A stretch of DNA of 64,000 bases from an uncultured Acidimicrobiaceae bacterium (GTDB lineage Bacteria > Actinomycetota > Acidimicrobiia > Acidimicrobiales > MedAcidi-G1): the NCBI GenBank assembly GCA_913030665.1, contig CAJWFS010000001.1, forward strand, positions 17,164 through 81,163. Direction: 5' to 3'. The notes beneath the pieces are model-generated. The model saw only the letters and a program-made list of their open reading frames with translations, had not been told where the DNA came from and did no database searches. Shown here piece after piece: positions 1-10,096 of this stretch. Position numbers and translations under genes: made by a program. Position 1 is the first letter of the stretch; each line of letters opens with the position of its first letter.

Positions 1-1
1 G

Positions 2-493
2 TACCGCCATGGCGGCCAACCGATCCACCACGACGATTCCGGGTCTCAGGACCGCAACGAACGCCCCGTGCAGCCGGACCGTCCAGCGAAGCGTTCGTTC
101 CGGATCAGCGATAGCGAAGTTCTTCGGAACCAGCTCACCGAACAGCATCTGGAACACGGCGGCCAGCCCGATCGCCAGGACCAGTGCCGTCGTGGAGGAC
201 ACACCGGACGGCAGGCCGGCAGCATCGGTCAGGGACTCGAGATGGCGCCCGATCGTCGGCTCGGCCAGCACGCCCAGGGCGATGCTGCTCACCGTGATTC
301 CCAGTTGCGCCCCCGACATCTGGACCCTCAGGTCCCGCCGTGCGGCCAGCGCCCTGGAGGCCGACCCGGAACCCTCGGCCGCTGCCGCCTCGAGACTGGA
401 CGGACGTGCCGCCACGAGGGCGAACTCGGTCGCCACGAACAGTGCGTTCACGGCCACGAGGGCTACGACCGCCAGCAGCGAAAGCAGGATCAT
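2..493 (-). CDS. CNNM/CorC-HlyC family membrane protein, N-terminal part (truncated by window edge)
   Basis: Minus-strand reading from ATG at 493 gives MILLSLLAVVALVAVNALFVATEFALVAARPSSLEAAAAEG..., typical DUF21/CNNM N-terminus; ATGA overlap with upstream paralog. Confidence 0.8.
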   Translation of the reverse strand, partial: MILLSLLAVVALVAVNALFVATEFALVAARPSSLEAAAAEGSGSASRALAARRDLRVQMSGAQLGITVSSIALGVLAEPTIGRHLESLTDAAGLPSGVSSTTALVLAIGLAAVFQMLFGELVPKNFAIADPERTLRWTVRLHGAFVAVLRPGIVVVDRLAAMAV

Positions 494-1770
494 GTCGAAT
501 CCCCGTCGCCGGGAGGAACGACGATTCGGAGCGTGGCGATCCGCCGGCCCTCCACCGCCACCACCTCTATCCTCCAGCCCTGGTACTCGACCATCGCCGT
601 CGGCTGCGGCAGTCGCCCCAGGCGTTGGAGGACGAAGCCGGCGAGGGTCTCGTACGGGCCCGGCGGCAACCGGAGTCCGGTGAGGTCCGCCACCTCGTCA
701 AGGTTCAGGCGGCCCGACACGACGTTGCGTCCCGGCCCGTCCAACCTGGTCCGCACCACCCGGGTGTCGTGCTCGTCGTCGATCTCGCCGACTATCTCCT
801 CCAGGGCATCCTCGACCGTGACGATTCCTGCCGTACCCCCGTGCTCGTCGACCACGACGGCCATGTGCCCCCTGTGGTCGCGCAGGTCGCCGAGCAGATC
901 GTCGAGGAAGCGGGTCTCCGGAACGGCGAGAACGTCGTGCATCAGATCGACGACCGGCGTCTGCCCACGCGACGCAGCCGGCCTCGCCAGGAGGGACTTC
1001 ACATGCACCACGCCAACCACGTGGTCAAGGTCGGAATCGAAAACCGGAAAGCGCGAATGGCCGGTCCTCGCCGACCTCTCCAGGAGGTCCGCACCTGTTG
1101 CGTCCAGACGGAGTGCCTCCACGTCCAGCCTCGGTACGAGCACGTCGGCAACCACCTTCTCGCTGAACCGGACTGATCGGGTGAACAGCTCCACGTCGGA
1201 ACTGTCCAACGTGGCGTCCGAGGACTCCCGCACCAGGTCGCCCAGCTCGTCAAGCGTGCGCGAGGATCCCAGTTCCTCACGTGGCTCCACCCCCACCCAC
1301 CGCAGGACCGCATTGGCCGATCCGTTCAGGACCACGACTACAGGTCGCACGACCACTCCGTAGGCGAGCATCAGCGGAGCCAGGCGACGGGCCACCGCCT
1401 CCGGCGCCGCCAGCGCGACGTACTTGGGCACCTGTTCGCCGATCACCATGTGCAGCACTGCAGCAGCTGCGATGGCGAGGCCCACCGAAACGCCGGTGGG
1501 GTGATCGCCACCGGTGATGATTCGAGCCGCCGTGGGCTCGGCCACAAAGCCGAGAAGCAGAGCCGACAAGGTGATGCCGAACTGGGCTCCCGAGAGGTGG
1601 GACGTGAGACGCCTGATCAGGGACCTCACCCGGCGTGCTCCCGGATCCGTCCCGGCTGCCGCCTCCACCCGGGCCCGGTCAACGGCCACCAGGCTGAACT
1701 CGGCGGCCACGAAGAACGCGTTGACGACCAGGAGCAGGAGGACCGCGGTCAGGCCGATGAGGATGGACAT
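490..1770 (-). CDS. Hemolysin/CorC family protein (CNNM/DUF21 + CBS domains)
   Basis: MSILIGLTAVLLLLVVNAFFVAAEFSLVAVDRAR...; GEQVPKYVALAAPE; CBS-like region DHRGHMAVVVDEHGGTAGIVTVEDALEEIVGEI. Confidence 0.92.
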   Translation of the reverse strand: MSILIGLTAVLLLLVVNAFFVAAEFSLVAVDRARVEAAAGTDPGARRVRSLIRRLTSHLSGAQFGITLSALLLGFVAEPTAARIITGGDHPTGVSVGLAIAAAAVLHMVIGEQVPKYVALAAPEAVARRLAPLMLAYGVVVRPVVVVLNGSANAVLRWVGVEPREELGSSRTLDELGDLVRESSDATLDSSDVELFTRSVRFSEKVVADVLVPRLDVEALRLDATGADLLERSARTGHSRFPVFDSDLDHVVGVVHVKSLLARPAASRGQTPVVDLMHDVLAVPETRFLDDLLGDLRDHRGHMAVVVDEHGGTAGIVTVEDALEEIVGEIDDEHDTRVVRTRLDGPGRNVVSGRLNLDEVADLTGLRLPPGPYETLAGFVLQRLGRLPQPTAMVEYQGWRIEVVAVEGRRIATLRIVVPPGDGDST

Positions 1771-1867
1771 CTGGAGGGGATCCTAATGACGGCCGCCCGT
1801 CGGCCCGAAGCCTCCAGAGGCCCGCCCGACTCGGAACCCGACGAGATAGTTCGATACCCTAACCATC

Positions 1868-2356
1868 ATGGCTGATGCGCTACATGACGAGGAGATGGCG
1901 CCCACTGCCGACGACCCGTACGAAGATGGTGGGCAGCTGGTGGCGGCGGCGCGTGCGGCGGCCAAGCTGGCACGCCAGGTCACCATCCCCCTCGGCGATA
2001 TCGACCTCAGCCTCCCCCAGTACAGGGTCCTCGCCTTCCTCGACGAGGGCGGTGCGGCACCATCGGACCTGGCCGGCCGCCTGTCTGTGAGCCGCCCGTC
2101 GGTCACAGCCCTCATGGACGGCCTGATCAACCGCGGCCTGGTGGAACGCCATCCCGACCCCGACGATGGCCGACGGGTCACCCACCACCTCACCGGGGAG
2201 GGTCGATCCGCCCTGGAGCGCGCCGACCGGGCAGTCGGTGACCGGCTGGTACTCATAGGCGCCTACGTGCACGCCGGCGACTCCAACCGTCTGATCGGCG
2301 CCCTCGCCCGCTTCGGCGAGGCCATCCGGGCCGCCCGGGCCGCCGGCGCAGCGTGA
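1868..2356 (+). CDS. MarR family transcriptional regulator
   Basis: LSLPQYRVLAFLDEGGAAPSDLAGRLSVSRPSVTALMDGLINRGLVERHPDPDDGRRVTHHLT winged-helix pattern. Confidence 0.9.
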   Translation: MADALHDEEMAPTADDPYEDGGQLVAAARAAAKLARQVTIPLGDIDLSLPQYRVLAFLDEGGAAPSDLAGRLSVSRPSVTALMDGLINRGLVERHPDPDDGRRVTHHLTGEGRSALERADRAVGDRLVLIGAYVHAGDSNRLIGALARFGEAIRAARAAGAA

Positions 2357-4152
2357 CCTCGGCGTCCAAGCCCACCCCAGCGACAGCCCACGTCGACCCG
2401 GATCCCTCGAAGGGCTGGTTCCGACGACTCCTGCCCGTCATCCGGGCCCGACGTGCCACCTTCATCATGGTGCTCGTGACCGGGCTCTCCGGCCTGGCAC
2501 TCCAGGTATCAGTACCGATGGTCCTACGTCAGGCGGTCGACCTCGCCGTGGACCAGCGTGCAGGTGGGCTCGAGGGCCATGTGCTGCTCCTGGTCGTGAT
2601 GGCCACCGCCTCCTTCGGACTGCGATTCGCCTACCGGTACCTGCTCTTCGGGACAGCCTGTCGGATCGAGACCGACCTGAGGTCGCAGATCTACGACCAC
2701 CTGACCAGGCTCTCGTTCTCGTTCTACGACCGGATAGCTGGCGGCGAGGTCGTATCGCGGGCCAATTCCGACATCCGGTCGATACAACTGCTCCTGGCCT
2801 TCGGCCCACTGGCCGGCCTCTCGGCGATCAGCTTCCTGATGGCCTTCGGGTTCATGCTCAGCATCCACGTCCCCCTGGCGCTCGTCACGGTGTCGACGAT
2901 GCCACTCGTCTACGTACTCGGACAGAGGCTCAGGGACCAGGTCTTTCCCCTCTCGTGGGTGACCCAGGGACGAATGGCCGAGGTGGCCATGGTCGTCGAC
3001 GAGAACATCAACGGAACCCGGGTGGTGAAGTCGTTTGCTGCCGAGTCGGACCAGATCGCCTTGCTGTCCATGGTCGCCGACCGTCTCCGCTGGTCGGCAA
3101 CCGCCCTCATCGAGGCCCGGGCACGCTTCAATCCCCTCATCGAGGCGCTGCCACGGCTGGGAATGGCCCTCGTCCTCCTCTACGGCGGACACCTCGTGAT
3201 CGAAGGGGAGATCGGCGTCGGCTCGCTGCTGGCCTTCAGCGCGTACGTGACGATGATCTCGGTGCCGTTCAGGATGTTCGGCTTCGTGCTGCTCCAGGCA
3301 CAGAGGGCAGCGGCCTCGGCCCTGCGGATCTACGAGATCCTGGACGAGAAGCCGGCGATAGTCGACAGGCCCGGGGCCCGACCCCTCTCCGCCCCCCGGG
3401 GACGGGTCGAGTTCCGTAACGTCACCTTCAGGTACCCCGGGGTCGACAACAGCGAGTCGCCCGCAGTCCTGGATGGCTTCGACCTGGTCGTCGAGCCCGG
3501 CGAGACCGTGGCCATCGTGGGCCGGACCGGATGCGGCAAGTCCACCGTGGCCCGACTCCTCCCCCGCTTCTACGACGTCGACAGCGGAGCGGTACTCATC
3601 GACGGCACCGACGTACGCGACCTCGCCCTCGCCAGCCTCCGCTCCCACGTCAGCCAGGTGCCCGACGAGGCGTTCCTGTTCTCCGACACGCTCCACGACA
3701 ACATCGCCTTCGGAAGGCCCGAGGCCCCACGCCACGAGGTGGTGGCAGCCGCACGCGTGGCCCGGGCCGATGGGTTCATCGGAAACCTCGAACACGGCTT
3801 CGACGAGGTGGTCGGCGAACGCGGCTACACGCTGTCGGGCGGACAGCGCCAACGGATCTCCATCGCCCGCACGGTGCTGGCCAACCCGGCGATCCTGATC
3901 CTGGACGATGCCACCAGCGCCGTGGACGTCCGGACCGAGGAGGGCATCCACCACGGTCTGGAAGACCTCCTGACGGGACGCACGACCATTGTCATCGCCC
4001 ACCGACTATCCACGATCAGCCTCGCCGACCGGGTCGTCCTCATGGAGGACGGCCGCATCGTCGCCGATGGGACCCACGCACACCTGCTGGCCACCGAACC
4101 CCGCTACAGGGCGATCGTGGCCCAGGTCGAGGACCGGGAGGTGGGGGCCTGA
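2353..4152 (+). CDS. ABC transporter, fused permease/ATPase (heterodimeric exporter subunit 1)
   Basis: TMD plus Walker A GRTGCGKST, signature LSGGQRQR, Walker B LILDDATSAVD. Confidence 0.95.
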   Translation: MTSASKPTPATAHVDPDPSKGWFRRLLPVIRARRATFIMVLVTGLSGLALQVSVPMVLRQAVDLAVDQRAGGLEGHVLLLVVMATASFGLRFAYRYLLFGTACRIETDLRSQIYDHLTRLSFSFYDRIAGGEVVSRANSDIRSIQLLLAFGPLAGLSAISFLMAFGFMLSIHVPLALVTVSTMPLVYVLGQRLRDQVFPLSWVTQGRMAEVAMVVDENINGTRVVKSFAAESDQIALLSMVADRLRWSATALIEARARFNPLIEALPRLGMALVLLYGGHLVIEGEIGVGSLLAFSAYVTMISVPFRMFGFVLLQAQRAAASALRIYEILDEKPAIVDRPGARPLSAPRGRVEFRNVTFRYPGVDNSESPAVLDGFDLVVEPGETVAIVGRTGCGKSTVARLLPRFYDVDSGAVLIDGTDVRDLALASLRSHVSQVPDEAFLFSDTLHDNIAFGRPEAPRHEVVAAARVARADGFIGNLEHGFDEVVGERGYTLSGGQRQRISIARTVLANPAILILDDATSAVDVRTEEGIHHGLEDLLTGRTTIVIAHRLSTISLADRVVLMEDGRIVADGTHAHLLATEPRYRAIVAQVEDREVGA

Positions 4153-6071
4153 TGGGTGGTGGACACGGCTTCTTCACCGGGCCCTCGTCGGTCCAGGCCA
4201 ACGCGCAGGCTGGCCTGCCCTTCGCCGAGGTTCCCGAGGAACTCCGCAGCCGGATCGCCGACGTCCTCAGGAACGAACCGGAACACCCGCAGCCCGTGGT
4301 CCAGTTCTCGCACCGCGACTGGGATCGACGTCCGTTCGGTCTCAGGACCTTCCTGACTCCGCACGCCGGCGGACTCCTGGTGGCCCTGCTCCTCGTGCTG
4401 GCCGAGGTCGGCCTGCTCCACGTCGGACCCCTCCTCACGCAGATCGGCATCGACCGCGGAGTCCTGGCCGGTGACCGGAGAGTGCTGTTCACCGTTGCCC
4501 TGGCCTACCTCGGTGCCGTAGGGCTCTCGACGGCCGCCTCCTGGTTCCGGACCCGCTTCACCGGCCGCCTGGGAGAACGGCTCGTGTACCAGCTCCGGGT
4601 GAGGGTCTTCAGCCACTTCCAGCGCCAGTCCCTGGACTTCTTCACCCTCGAGAAGTCCGGCGTCCTGATGACCCGGATGACCAGCGACATCGAGGCCCTC
4701 ACCGTGCTCATGCAGGAGGGTCTGGTCAACTTCTTCGTGCAGGGCATGACGCTGGTCGTCATCACCGCCTACCTGGTGTTCCTGGATCCGACCCTCGCCC
4801 TGGTCTGCCTCCTGGCTGTGGTCCCGGTCAACGTCATCCTCACGATGTGGTTCCGACGGGTTTCGCTCATCGGCTACCTACGGGTCCGGGACAGGATCGC
4901 CGACGTGCTGGCGAACCTCTCCGAGAGCCTGGCCGGCATACGGGTGATCACCGCCTTCAACCGCCGGGACCACGAGATGGCCCGTCACCAGCGGATCATC
5001 GATGCCCACCTGGACGCCAACCTCTACACCGGACGGGCTCAGGCGCTGTTCGGGCCCGGTACCGAGTCCATAGGCATCCTGACGCAGGCCATCGTGCTGC
5101 TGGTCGGGGGCCGGATGGCGCTGCGGGGCGAGGTGTCGCTCGGCGAGCTGACGGCCTTCCTGCTCTTCCTGACGTCGTTCTTCGCCCCGGTCCAGACGCT
5201 CGTCCAGTTGTACAACCAGTACCAGCAGGGCAGTGCTGCGGTGGTGAAGCTCCGGGACCTCCTGGCCAGGGAACCCAGCGTTCCCGAGCGTTCCGATGCC
5301 ATCGACCTGCCACCGATCCGAGGGGCGATCCGCCTGGAGGGGGTGACCTTCGGCTACGACCCGGACCACCTGGTGCTGCGTGACGTGGACCTCGAGCTGG
5401 CTCCAGGCGAGGTGCTCGCCGTGGTCGGCCCGACCGGCGCGGGCAAGTCGACCATCGCCAAGTTGATAACACGTTTCTACGATCCGACATTCGGGCACGT
5501 CACCATCGACGGCCACGACCTCCGCGACGTCTCCATCGACTCGCTAAGGAGCCAACTCGGTGTGGTTCCCCAGGAACCGTTCCTCTTCAACGGGACGATC
5601 CGGGACAACGTCGCCTTCGCCCGTCGCGACGCCACCGACGGCGAGGTAATCGAAGCCTGCAGGGCGGTCGGCCTCCAGGGCCTGATGGACCGGATGCCAG
5701 ACGGCATGGACACCCCGATCCACGAGCGTGGCGCCTCACTCTCGGCAGGTGAACGCCAGTTGGTGGCCCTCGCCCGGGCGTTCCTGGCGCGCCCCCGGGT
5801 GCTCGTTCTGGACGAGGCCACCTCGAACCTGGACCTGCTCTCCGAGTCGGTGATCGAGCAGGCCCTGGATTCACTCCTGGAGGGCCGGACCGCCATCCTC
5901 ATAGCGCACCGCCTGGCCACCGCCATGCGGGCCGACCGCATAGCTGTCGTGGACGATGGTCGGATCGTGGAGCACGGAACCCATGACGAGTTGGTGTCGT
6001 CGGGTGGGCAGTATGCCGAGATGGTCGAAACCTGGATGGAACACTCGGACCACGCCGGGAACGCCCGGTGA
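4152..6071 (+). CDS. ABC transporter, fused permease/ATPase (heterodimeric exporter subunit 2)
   Basis: Start taken at ATG 4152 (MGGGHGFFTGPSS..., TGATG junction) rather than the 3531 ORF start; Walker A GPTGAGKST, signature LSAGERQL, Walker B VLDEATSNLD. Confidence 0.95.
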   Translation: MGGGHGFFTGPSSVQANAQAGLPFAEVPEELRSRIADVLRNEPEHPQPVVQFSHRDWDRRPFGLRTFLTPHAGGLLVALLLVLAEVGLLHVGPLLTQIGIDRGVLAGDRRVLFTVALAYLGAVGLSTAASWFRTRFTGRLGERLVYQLRVRVFSHFQRQSLDFFTLEKSGVLMTRMTSDIEALTVLMQEGLVNFFVQGMTLVVITAYLVFLDPTLALVCLLAVVPVNVILTMWFRRVSLIGYLRVRDRIADVLANLSESLAGIRVITAFNRRDHEMARHQRIIDAHLDANLYTGRAQALFGPGTESIGILTQAIVLLVGGRMALRGEVSLGELTAFLLFLTSFFAPVQTLVQLYNQYQQGSAAVVKLRDLLAREPSVPERSDAIDLPPIRGAIRLEGVTFGYDPDHLVLRDVDLELAPGEVLAVVGPTGAGKSTIAKLITRFYDPTFGHVTIDGHDLRDVSIDSLRSQLGVVPQEPFLFNGTIRDNVAFARRDATDGEVIEACRAVGLQGLMDRMPDGMDTPIHERGASLSAGERQLVALARAFLARPRVLVLDEATSNLDLLSESVIEQALDSLLEGRTAILIAHRLATAMRADRIAVVDDGRIVEHGTHDELVSSGGQYAEMVETWMEHSDHAGNAR

Positions 6072-6784
6072 GCGGACTCCAGTTGGCTGCCGGCCTTGTC
6101 GTCTACGCCATCGGATGCACCCTGCAGGGGGTACTGGGATTCGGTGCAGGCCTGTTCGCCGTCCCGATCCTCGCCCTCATCCACCCGGATTTCGTTCCCG
6201 GACCAGTCCTGATGGTGAACCCGTTGCTGGGCGGCCTCTTCAGCGTGCGAGAACGCGGCTCCGTGGACCACCAGGGACTCAGGTGGGCGCTGACCGGCCG
6301 GGTCCCAGGGGTGCTGCTGGGAGTGCTCGCCCTGACCTTGGTCGCCGAGGAGCGACTCGGCGTGCTGTTCGGCGTGCTGCTGCTGCTCTCGGTGGCCCTC
6401 AAGGCCAGCGGGGTGCACACCGGGCGCACCCCCCGGAGCCTCATGGCCGCCGGTGGGCTGAGCGGGTTCATGGGCACAACGGTGGCCGTCGGCGGACCTC
6501 CCATCGCCCTCGTCTTCCACGACCTACCGGGGCCGGTCATGCGAGCCACCCTCTCGACCTACTTCCTCGTCGGAACCACGATCTCCCTCGCCGTGCTGGC
6601 CCTCGCCGGTCAGTTCGGGACGTCCGACATGGTGCTCGCAGCCTGGCTGGTGCTGCCCGCGATGGTAGGGGTGGCGCTCTCCGGGCCGCTCCGGGCGCCA
6701 CTGGACCGCGGTTGGCTGGCGCCGTCTGTGTACGTCCTGTCCTCGGTCGCCGCCGTGGTCCTGCTGGTCCGGTCCCTTGCCTAA
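6068..6784 (+). CDS. Sulfite exporter TauE/SafE family membrane protein
   Basis: Multi-TM protein, GVLGFGAGLFAVPILALI... and GGLSGFMGTTVAVGGPPIAL motifs. Confidence 0.85.
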   Translation: MSGLQLAAGLVVYAIGCTLQGVLGFGAGLFAVPILALIHPDFVPGPVLMVNPLLGGLFSVRERGSVDHQGLRWALTGRVPGVLLGVLALTLVAEERLGVLFGVLLLLSVALKASGVHTGRTPRSLMAAGGLSGFMGTTVAVGGPPIALVFHDLPGPVMRATLSTYFLVGTTISLAVLALAGQFGTSDMVLAAWLVLPAMVGVALSGPLRAPLDRGWLAPSVYVLSSVAAVVLLVRSLA

Positions 6785-6833
6785 CGGGCGGTCGGCCCGT
6801 CACATGCCGGTACCTGGTCGTAGGGTCGATGAT

Positions 6834-7631
6834 GTGCCTGAGCCCGTCCTCGAACTTGTCGGCGTAGGGCGGCGCATCGGTGACACGACGCTCCTGGCCG
6901 ACATCGACTGGCGTGTCGACCCGGGCCAGCACTGGGTGGTGCTGGGGCCCAACGGCTCGGGGAAGAGCACCCTGCTCAGGATCGCCGGCCTCCACCTTCA
7001 CCCGAGCACCGGCACGGTCCGCGTGCTGGGCGAGGCCCTGGGCGGATCCGACGTCCGCACTCTCAGGAGTCGGATCGGATATGCCTCGGCGTCCCTGGCC
7101 GACACCTTCCGTCCCGGCATCACCGCCGGAGACGTGGTCATGACGGCGCTCCACGGGGCACTCGAGCCGTGGTGGCACGACTACTCGGACGACGACCGTG
7201 ACCGGGCCCGCGCCCTCCTGGGCCGGATCGGGTGCGGGGACCGCGCCTGCCATGCCTTCGGGACGCTGTCCTCGGGCGAGCGGCAACGCGTCCTCCTGGC
7301 CCGAACCCTGATGGTCGAACCGGATCTTCTGCTACTGGACGAACCGACAGCCGGTCTGGACCTGGGCGGCCGGGAGGAGTTGGTCGCCGCGCTGGCCGAC
7401 CTGGCCGCGGATCCGGGCACTCCCCCGATGGTGCAGGTCACGCACCACGTGGAGGAGATCCCGCCCGGTTTCACACACGCCCTCCTCATGGAGTCAGGCC
7501 GGGTGGTCGACGCCGGGCCGCTGGCCGGTGTGGTCACGGAGCAGGCCCTCTCCTGTTGCTACGGCCTGGACCTCCACCTCACGCAGGTCGCCGGCCGGTG
7601 GGCGGTCCGGGTGAAAGGATCCGATCGCTGA
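6834..7631 (+). CDS. ABC transporter ATP-binding protein
   Basis: Walker A GPNGSGKST, LSSGERQRVLLART, LLLLDEPTAGLD; GTG start at 6834 chosen. Confidence 0.88.
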   Translation: MPEPVLELVGVGRRIGDTTLLADIDWRVDPGQHWVVLGPNGSGKSTLLRIAGLHLHPSTGTVRVLGEALGGSDVRTLRSRIGYASASLADTFRPGITAGDVVMTALHGALEPWWHDYSDDDRDRARALLGRIGCGDRACHAFGTLSSGERQRVLLARTLMVEPDLLLLDEPTAGLDLGGREELVAALADLAADPGTPPMVQVTHHVEEIPPGFTHALLMESGRVVDAGPLAGVVTEQALSCCYGLDLHLTQVAGRWAVRVKGSDR

Positions 7632-8260
7632 TGACTCGCCACGCCCTTGTCATCACAGGTGGACCCGTCCCCCGGAACATCGGGGTCCTTCCCGCAGCCG
7701 ACATGGTGATCGCCGCCGACGAAGGCTTCGACAACGCCAGGTCCCTGGGCATCCACGTGGACCTGCTGGTCGGTGACATGGACTCAGCCTCTCTCGGTGC
7801 GGCGGATCAGGCACCGGCCGTGGAGCGACACCCGGTGGACAAGGACGAGACTGACCTGGAGTTGGCCCTGGCCGCGGCACTGAATGCCGGCATGGGGTCG
7901 GTGACCGTTGTAGGCACGATCGGCGGAAGGGTGGACCACGCCCTCGGGAACCTGCTGGTCGTTGCCGCAGACCGCTGGGCTGACCTCAGGATCCACCTCA
8001 GGATCGACAGCACACGGGCCTGGGTGGTGCGGGACCGGGTGGAGGTGCGTGGAGCCGTCGACGACCTGGTCAGCCTGCTGGCCGTCGGCGGTCAGGCGAC
8101 CGGCGTCACCACCACCGGCCTGGCGTGGCCGCTTTCCGATGGCGTGCTGGAACCGGGTCTGGGCCTCGGCCTGTCCAACCGGATGGCCGGCCCGATGGCG
8201 ACGGTGGAGGTCGACAGCGGGGTGGTCGTCGTCCTCATGCCGGCTGCCACAGGCCTCTAG
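7631..8260 (+). CDS. thiN: Thiamine pyrophosphokinase
   Basis: ITGG..., ADEGFDNARSLGIHVDLLVGDMDS, DKDETDLELAL, GTIGGRVDHALGN; start overlaps upstream stop (TGATG). Confidence 0.85.
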   Translation: MTRHALVITGGPVPRNIGVLPAADMVIAADEGFDNARSLGIHVDLLVGDMDSASLGAADQAPAVERHPVDKDETDLELALAAALNAGMGSVTVVGTIGGRVDHALGNLLVVAADRWADLRIHLRIDSTRAWVVRDRVEVRGAVDDLVSLLAVGGQATGVTTTGLAWPLSDGVLEPGLGLGLSNRMAGPMATVEVDSGVVVVLMPAATGL

Positions 8261-8269
8261 CCGCCAAGG

Positions 8270-8369
8270 TCAGGCGCCGCACTGGTCGGTGGCGGGTTCG
8301 CCGGCCACCCGCGCCTCCAGCCACGCCGTGAGGTCGTCCAGGTAGGCCAGAGCTACCGAGCCGTGGCCC
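8270..8369 (-). pseudogene. C-terminal remnant of an unidentified protein
   Basis: Minus-strand reading ...SLKGHGSVALAYLDDLTAWLEARVAGEPATDQCGA* looks protein-like but has no upstream body. Confidence 0.3.
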
Positions 8370-8603
8370 TTCAGAGATCCCCTCGGTGAAGAAGGTTTCC
8401 CACATCACTCCATCTGGGTTGGCAGCCCATGATTTGTACTCGAGTTGATATTCGCACCCAAGGTCATTTTGATCTGTCCGCGAAAGAGAAGCGGCAGGCA
8501 CAGAAGGACAAAAAAGCAACGAAGGACAACATCCCAGCCTTATGGGGCCGCAGATCGGTGCGGGAGACTAGAGAAAAGACCCCTACCGAAGGCTGCCTAT
8601 GGG

Positions 8604-8626
8604 CCAGTGACGGGGGCCGTCACTGG
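8604..8626. terminator. Perfect hairpin downstream of csp gene
   Basis: CCAGTGACGG-GGG-CCGTCACTGG: 10-bp perfect stem, 3-nt loop; no clear U-tract. Confidence 0.55.
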
Positions 8627-8631
8627 GGAGT

Positions 8632-8832
8632 TCAGACTGCGCGGACGTTGAGGGCTTCCGGGCCCTTCTTGCCGGGGCCGACCTCGAACTCGACGTTCTG
8701 GCCTTCGTCGAGGCTGCGGTAGCCATCGCCCGCGATGTTGGAGTAGTGGACGAACACGTCCTCGCCTCCCTCAACGGAGATGAATCCGAACCCCTTCTCG
8801 GAATTGAAAAATTTTACGGTGCCAGTAGGCAT
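8632..8832 (-). CDS. Cold-shock protein (CspA family)
   Basis: [69 protein letters not shown]1/RNP2 motifs. Confidence 0.97.
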   Translation of the reverse strand: MPTGTVKFFNSEKGFGFISVEGGEDVFVHYSNIAGDGYRSLDEGQNVEFEVGPGKKGPEALNVRAV

Positions 8833-9076
8833 GAGTTCACTTTCGTTGCTTGTATGAAAAAGCCGAGCCTTGATTGACGCGGCTCCACAATCCTACGACC
8901 GGAATCGCCCACTTAGGTTTTGGTCTTGTAGTGGGCTGTCTCACCGGTCAGCCCCGCCGTTATGACCATGATGCTCGCACTGTCGCCCCGCTCGTCCATC
9001 GCTGATACGCGCGGGCACCTGGCGGCGATACGTCCGACAATCCCACACGCCACCCGGTTGGACACTGTTGTCCTTC

Positions 9077-9526
9077 TCAGGATCTGTAACGGTCCTCCAC
9101 GAGTCGGGAGAGCCGACGGAGGTTTCTTCGCCAGACCGCCTTCAGGACGGGCCTAGATCCGATGCTCGTCAGGCCTCCACCGATCCACCAAGGAAACGTC
9201 AGAGACTCCTCCCACGAGAAGGCCGTCTCCGACGGACCTGCCTCCCGGAGGGTGAATCGACCACTGCCTGAGATAAGGCCCCGGTGGGCGACACCCATCG
9301 TCCTCTCCTCGACCCACTCGGTGATCTCCATACGGTCAACAGTGCGGAATGGTCCAATTCTCGTCACGCAGTCGAACGTTGTGCCGACGCCTGATGAGCA
9401 ATCGGACGTCAGAGTGATTGATTCGGCGTCGGCCATCCAGTCGGTGTGGGTCCGAACGTCGGCCACCGTTTCCCAGACCACAGGGAGTGGAGCCCGGATA
9501 CAAATCTCGATCTTGATGTCGGGCAC
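9077..9526 (-). CDS. SRPBCC/START-like (polyketide cyclase-type) protein
   Basis: IEICIRAPLPVVWETVADVRTHTDWMADAESITLTS... SRPBCC N-terminal pattern. Confidence 0.75.
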   Translation of the reverse strand: MPDIKIEICIRAPLPVVWETVADVRTHTDWMADAESITLTSDCSSGVGTTFDCVTRIGPFRTVDRMEITEWVEERTMGVAHRGLISGSGRFTLREAGPSETAFSWEESLTFPWWIGGGLTSIGSRPVLKAVWRRNLRRLSRLVEDRYRS

Positions 9527-9726
9527 GGCTTAGTTCCTCAAACGGTAAAGGTTGTCGACCAACACGGGAATGGGCTCCTCTCTCGGAGTTTGCCACCCCA
9601 CCCCGAAGGGGAGGGTGAGGAACGAACCCCAAGGTGTAGATACGGGTGAACGGGCCAAGAGCATGAATCAGATCTGTCCTCTAATCTCGGCTGCTCAATG
9701 CACACGAAAACGATTGGGGAACAATC

Positions 9727-10038
9727 ATGAAGGTTCTAGCCACTACCGCTTGGGACGTAACACCAGCCCGAGTTCCTGACTTTCTCGCTAACTGTGGACG
9801 CGCCGCCGAGATTCACCGGCGCCTCGGTGCCGAAGCGGTCCACCTGATTCAGTCCATGGCCGGCCCTGTTCCCGCACTGACCTATGCGCTGGTATTTCCG
9901 GACGGGGCCACCTATGGAGCCTTCATCGACGCCATCAGTGCCGACGAAGAATGGCTTGCTTTCTGGGCTGAAGCATCCGCGGGAGAACGGTACGCAACCA
10001 TGGTCTCCCAAAGCGTCGGTACCGACCTGTTCTCCTAG
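9727..10038 (+). CDS. Small hypothetical protein, possible dimeric alpha-beta barrel
   Basis: 103-aa ORF MKVLATTAWDVTPARVPDFLANCGRAAEIHRRLGAEAVHLIQSMAG...; composition and length suggest a DABB/NIPSNAP-like fold (tentative). Confidence 0.65.
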   Translation: MKVLATTAWDVTPARVPDFLANCGRAAEIHRRLGAEAVHLIQSMAGPVPALTYALVFPDGATYGAFIDAISADEEWLAFWAEASAGERYATMVSQSVGTDLFS

Positions 10039-10065
10039 AACGTGAGCCCTCAATGGCTACCAGCA

Positions 10066-10090
10066 GCGTTTTGGACACCACCCAAAACGC
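10066..10090. terminator. Hairpin between 103-aa ORF and tRNA-Val
   Basis: GCGTTTTGG-N7-CCAAAACGC perfect 9-bp stem. Confidence 0.55.
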
Positions 10091-10096
10091 ACAAAT

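Noticed and set aside
2524-4002. 492-aa minus-strand ORF antisense to the ABC exporter
   Set aside because: Same high-GC antisense artefact; plus strand carries complete ABC motifs.
3531-4151. N-terminal extension of the 3531-6071 ORF
   Set aside because: Arg/Pro-rich out-of-frame reading of the upstream ABC gene; real start is ATG 4152.
8429-8722. 97-aa plus-strand ORF overlapping csp
   Set aside because: Runs through the csp gene antisense and the hairpin; no protein-like features.
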